From Rubrivivax sp. (GTDB lineage: Bacteria > Pseudomonadota > Gammaproteobacteria > Burkholderiales > Burkholderiaceae_C), in assembly GCA_027484885.1 (NCBI GenBank), contig JAIXSD010000176.1:1-6987 (forward strand): 6,987 bases of DNA. Reading direction: 5' to 3'. A model generated the notes under the pieces. It made no database searches. It was given only the letters and a program-made list of their open reading frames with translations, and had not been told where the DNA came from. Below are positions 6,649-6,987 of this stretch, piece by piece. The position numbers and the translations under genes are program-made. Each line of letters begins with the position of its first letter. Position 1 is the stretch's first letter.

Positions 6649-6783
6649 CAAGGAGAGCTCGAAACAGCAGCGCAGCCGGCGGGAGGCGCGGCCTGCCCCT
6701 CATGATCGCCGAGCCCCGGGGGCGACACAATGGCCCGCCCAGCGGAACAGCCGGCAATTTGCCTCACTGTTCTGGAGCCGCGG
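6649..6783 (-). other. Intergenic region between RlpA-like gene and cyclase pair
   Basis: These 135 bases should hold the end of the RlpA-like transcript and perhaps the promoter of the cyclase pair. Apart from the nested inverted repeat at 6745-6772 I see only a short GC palindrome (GCCCCGGGGGC-like, near 6713-6723) and no convincing -35/-10 pair, open reading frame or T-run terminator. Confidence 0.4.
6745..6772. repeat. Nested inverted repeat after the RlpA-like gene
   Basis: GAACAG (6745-6750) and CTGTTC (6767-6772) are perfect inverted copies. Between them GGCAA (6753-6757) and TTGCC (6759-6763) form a second, inner palindrome. It begins 12 bases beyond the stop codon of the minus-strand RlpA-like gene. 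A stem-loop acting as a terminator or 3' barrier is possible, although no T-run follows on that strand. The symmetrical shape would also fit a dimeric regulator site upstream of the cyclase pair. Confidence 0.5.
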
Positions 6784-6987
6784 CTAGCGCCGTTCCACCA
6801 CCACTGCATTCATGGCCAGGGCAACGCGCACCTTGTCGGCCGCCTGGCGGGCATCCTCGCGCGAGGCGTAGGGCCCGGCCTGCAGCCGGTGCAGGCCGCT
6901 GTCCTTGAACACGGCCAGCAAGGGCGCCAGCCAGTCCAGCTCGGCCAGCAGCTCGCGGCGCATGGCCTCGGCTCCGTCCATGCGCGA
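6784..6987 (-). CDS. rlpA: RlpA-like septal protein, C-terminal SPOR domain fragment
   Basis: Only the last 67 codons are in the window; the frame is open through the right edge (Ser-Arg precede the first visible Met), so the start lies outside. The visible part reads as the second half of a SPOR domain: a helix, then FKDSGLHRLQAGPYASREDA, a helix (ADKVRVAL) and a final strand ending VVVERR at the C-terminus. SPOR domains bind denuded septal peptidoglycan. The GLxRLQxGPYASRxxA pattern at the extreme C-terminus is typical of RlpA, a lipoprotein lytic transglycosylase acting on glycan strands without stem peptides during cell separation. The catalytic double-psi barrel and lipobox would be upstream and cannot be checked, so another SPOR protein such as a DedD- or FtsN-like one remains possible. 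It shares the strand of the cyclase pair but is separated from it by 135 bases. Confidence 0.72.
   Translation of the reverse strand, partial: SRMDGAEAMRRELLAELDWLAPLLAVFKDSGLHRLQAGPYASREDARQAADKVRVALAMNAVVVERR

Noticed and set aside
6649..6651. TTG start for the upstream cyclase
   Set aside because: It lies one codon before an ATG with no better ribosome site, so the ATG at 6648 is preferred.
5576..6757. Second minus-strand frame over the upstream cyclase
   Set aside because: Pro/Arg/Ala-rich out-of-frame translation; the overlapping frame has complete GGDEF motifs and membrane helices.
6745..6772. LexA-like operator
   Set aside because: The GAAC and GTTC halves are present, but the gap between them is far longer than in known LexA boxes.

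Overview
The window is strongly GC-rich, gene-dense DNA with no stretch over 300 bases lacking a gene. Its content (PEP-CTERM proteins, a Tat-exported PhoX phosphatase, several GGDEF proteins and an RlpA/SPOR protein) suggests a betaproteobacterium of the order Burkholderiales, perhaps near Roseateles, Rubrivivax or Leptothrix. That placement is inferred from gene content and codon style, not from a marker gene.

Layout. Bases 1-1200 (+) hold the 3' part of a cytosolic TPR-GGDEF protein. It converges on the rest of the window, which is all on the minus strand, across a 44-base gap carrying a strong GC hairpin. Reading along the minus strand from right to left: the C-terminal end of an RlpA-like SPOR-domain protein (6784-6987, open at the right edge); a 135-base gap with a nested inverted repeat; two membrane-anchored GGEEF proteins overlapping by 4 bases (6648-5449 and 5452-4277); a 118-base gap; then a PhoX/DUF839 phosphatase with a Tat signal (4158-2671) followed at 37- and 32-base spacing by two small secreted proteins, each ending in a PEP-CTERM sorting tail (2633-2046 and 2012-1245). 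The second carries a DNRLRE-type beta domain.

How the genes may work together. The two overlapping cyclase genes look like one transcription unit of paralogues. Both keep the active-site GGEEF and the RxxD inhibitory site, so both are predicted feedback-controlled diguanylate cyclases. The third GGDEF protein has lost the signature (ADDQI) but kept RxxD at the right spacing, which fits a c-di-GMP receptor rather than an enzyme. The PhoX plus two PEP-CTERM genes look like a second unit for envelope or surface proteins. Exosortase and its polysaccharide genes are not in the window and must lie elsewhere if the tails are processed. A link between c-di-GMP signalling and the surface proteins is plausible from proximity but is only inference. 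I see no mobile element, CRISPR array, tRNA or rRNA. The most interesting points are the receptor-like degenerate GGDEF protein and the PhoX/PEP-CTERM cluster.
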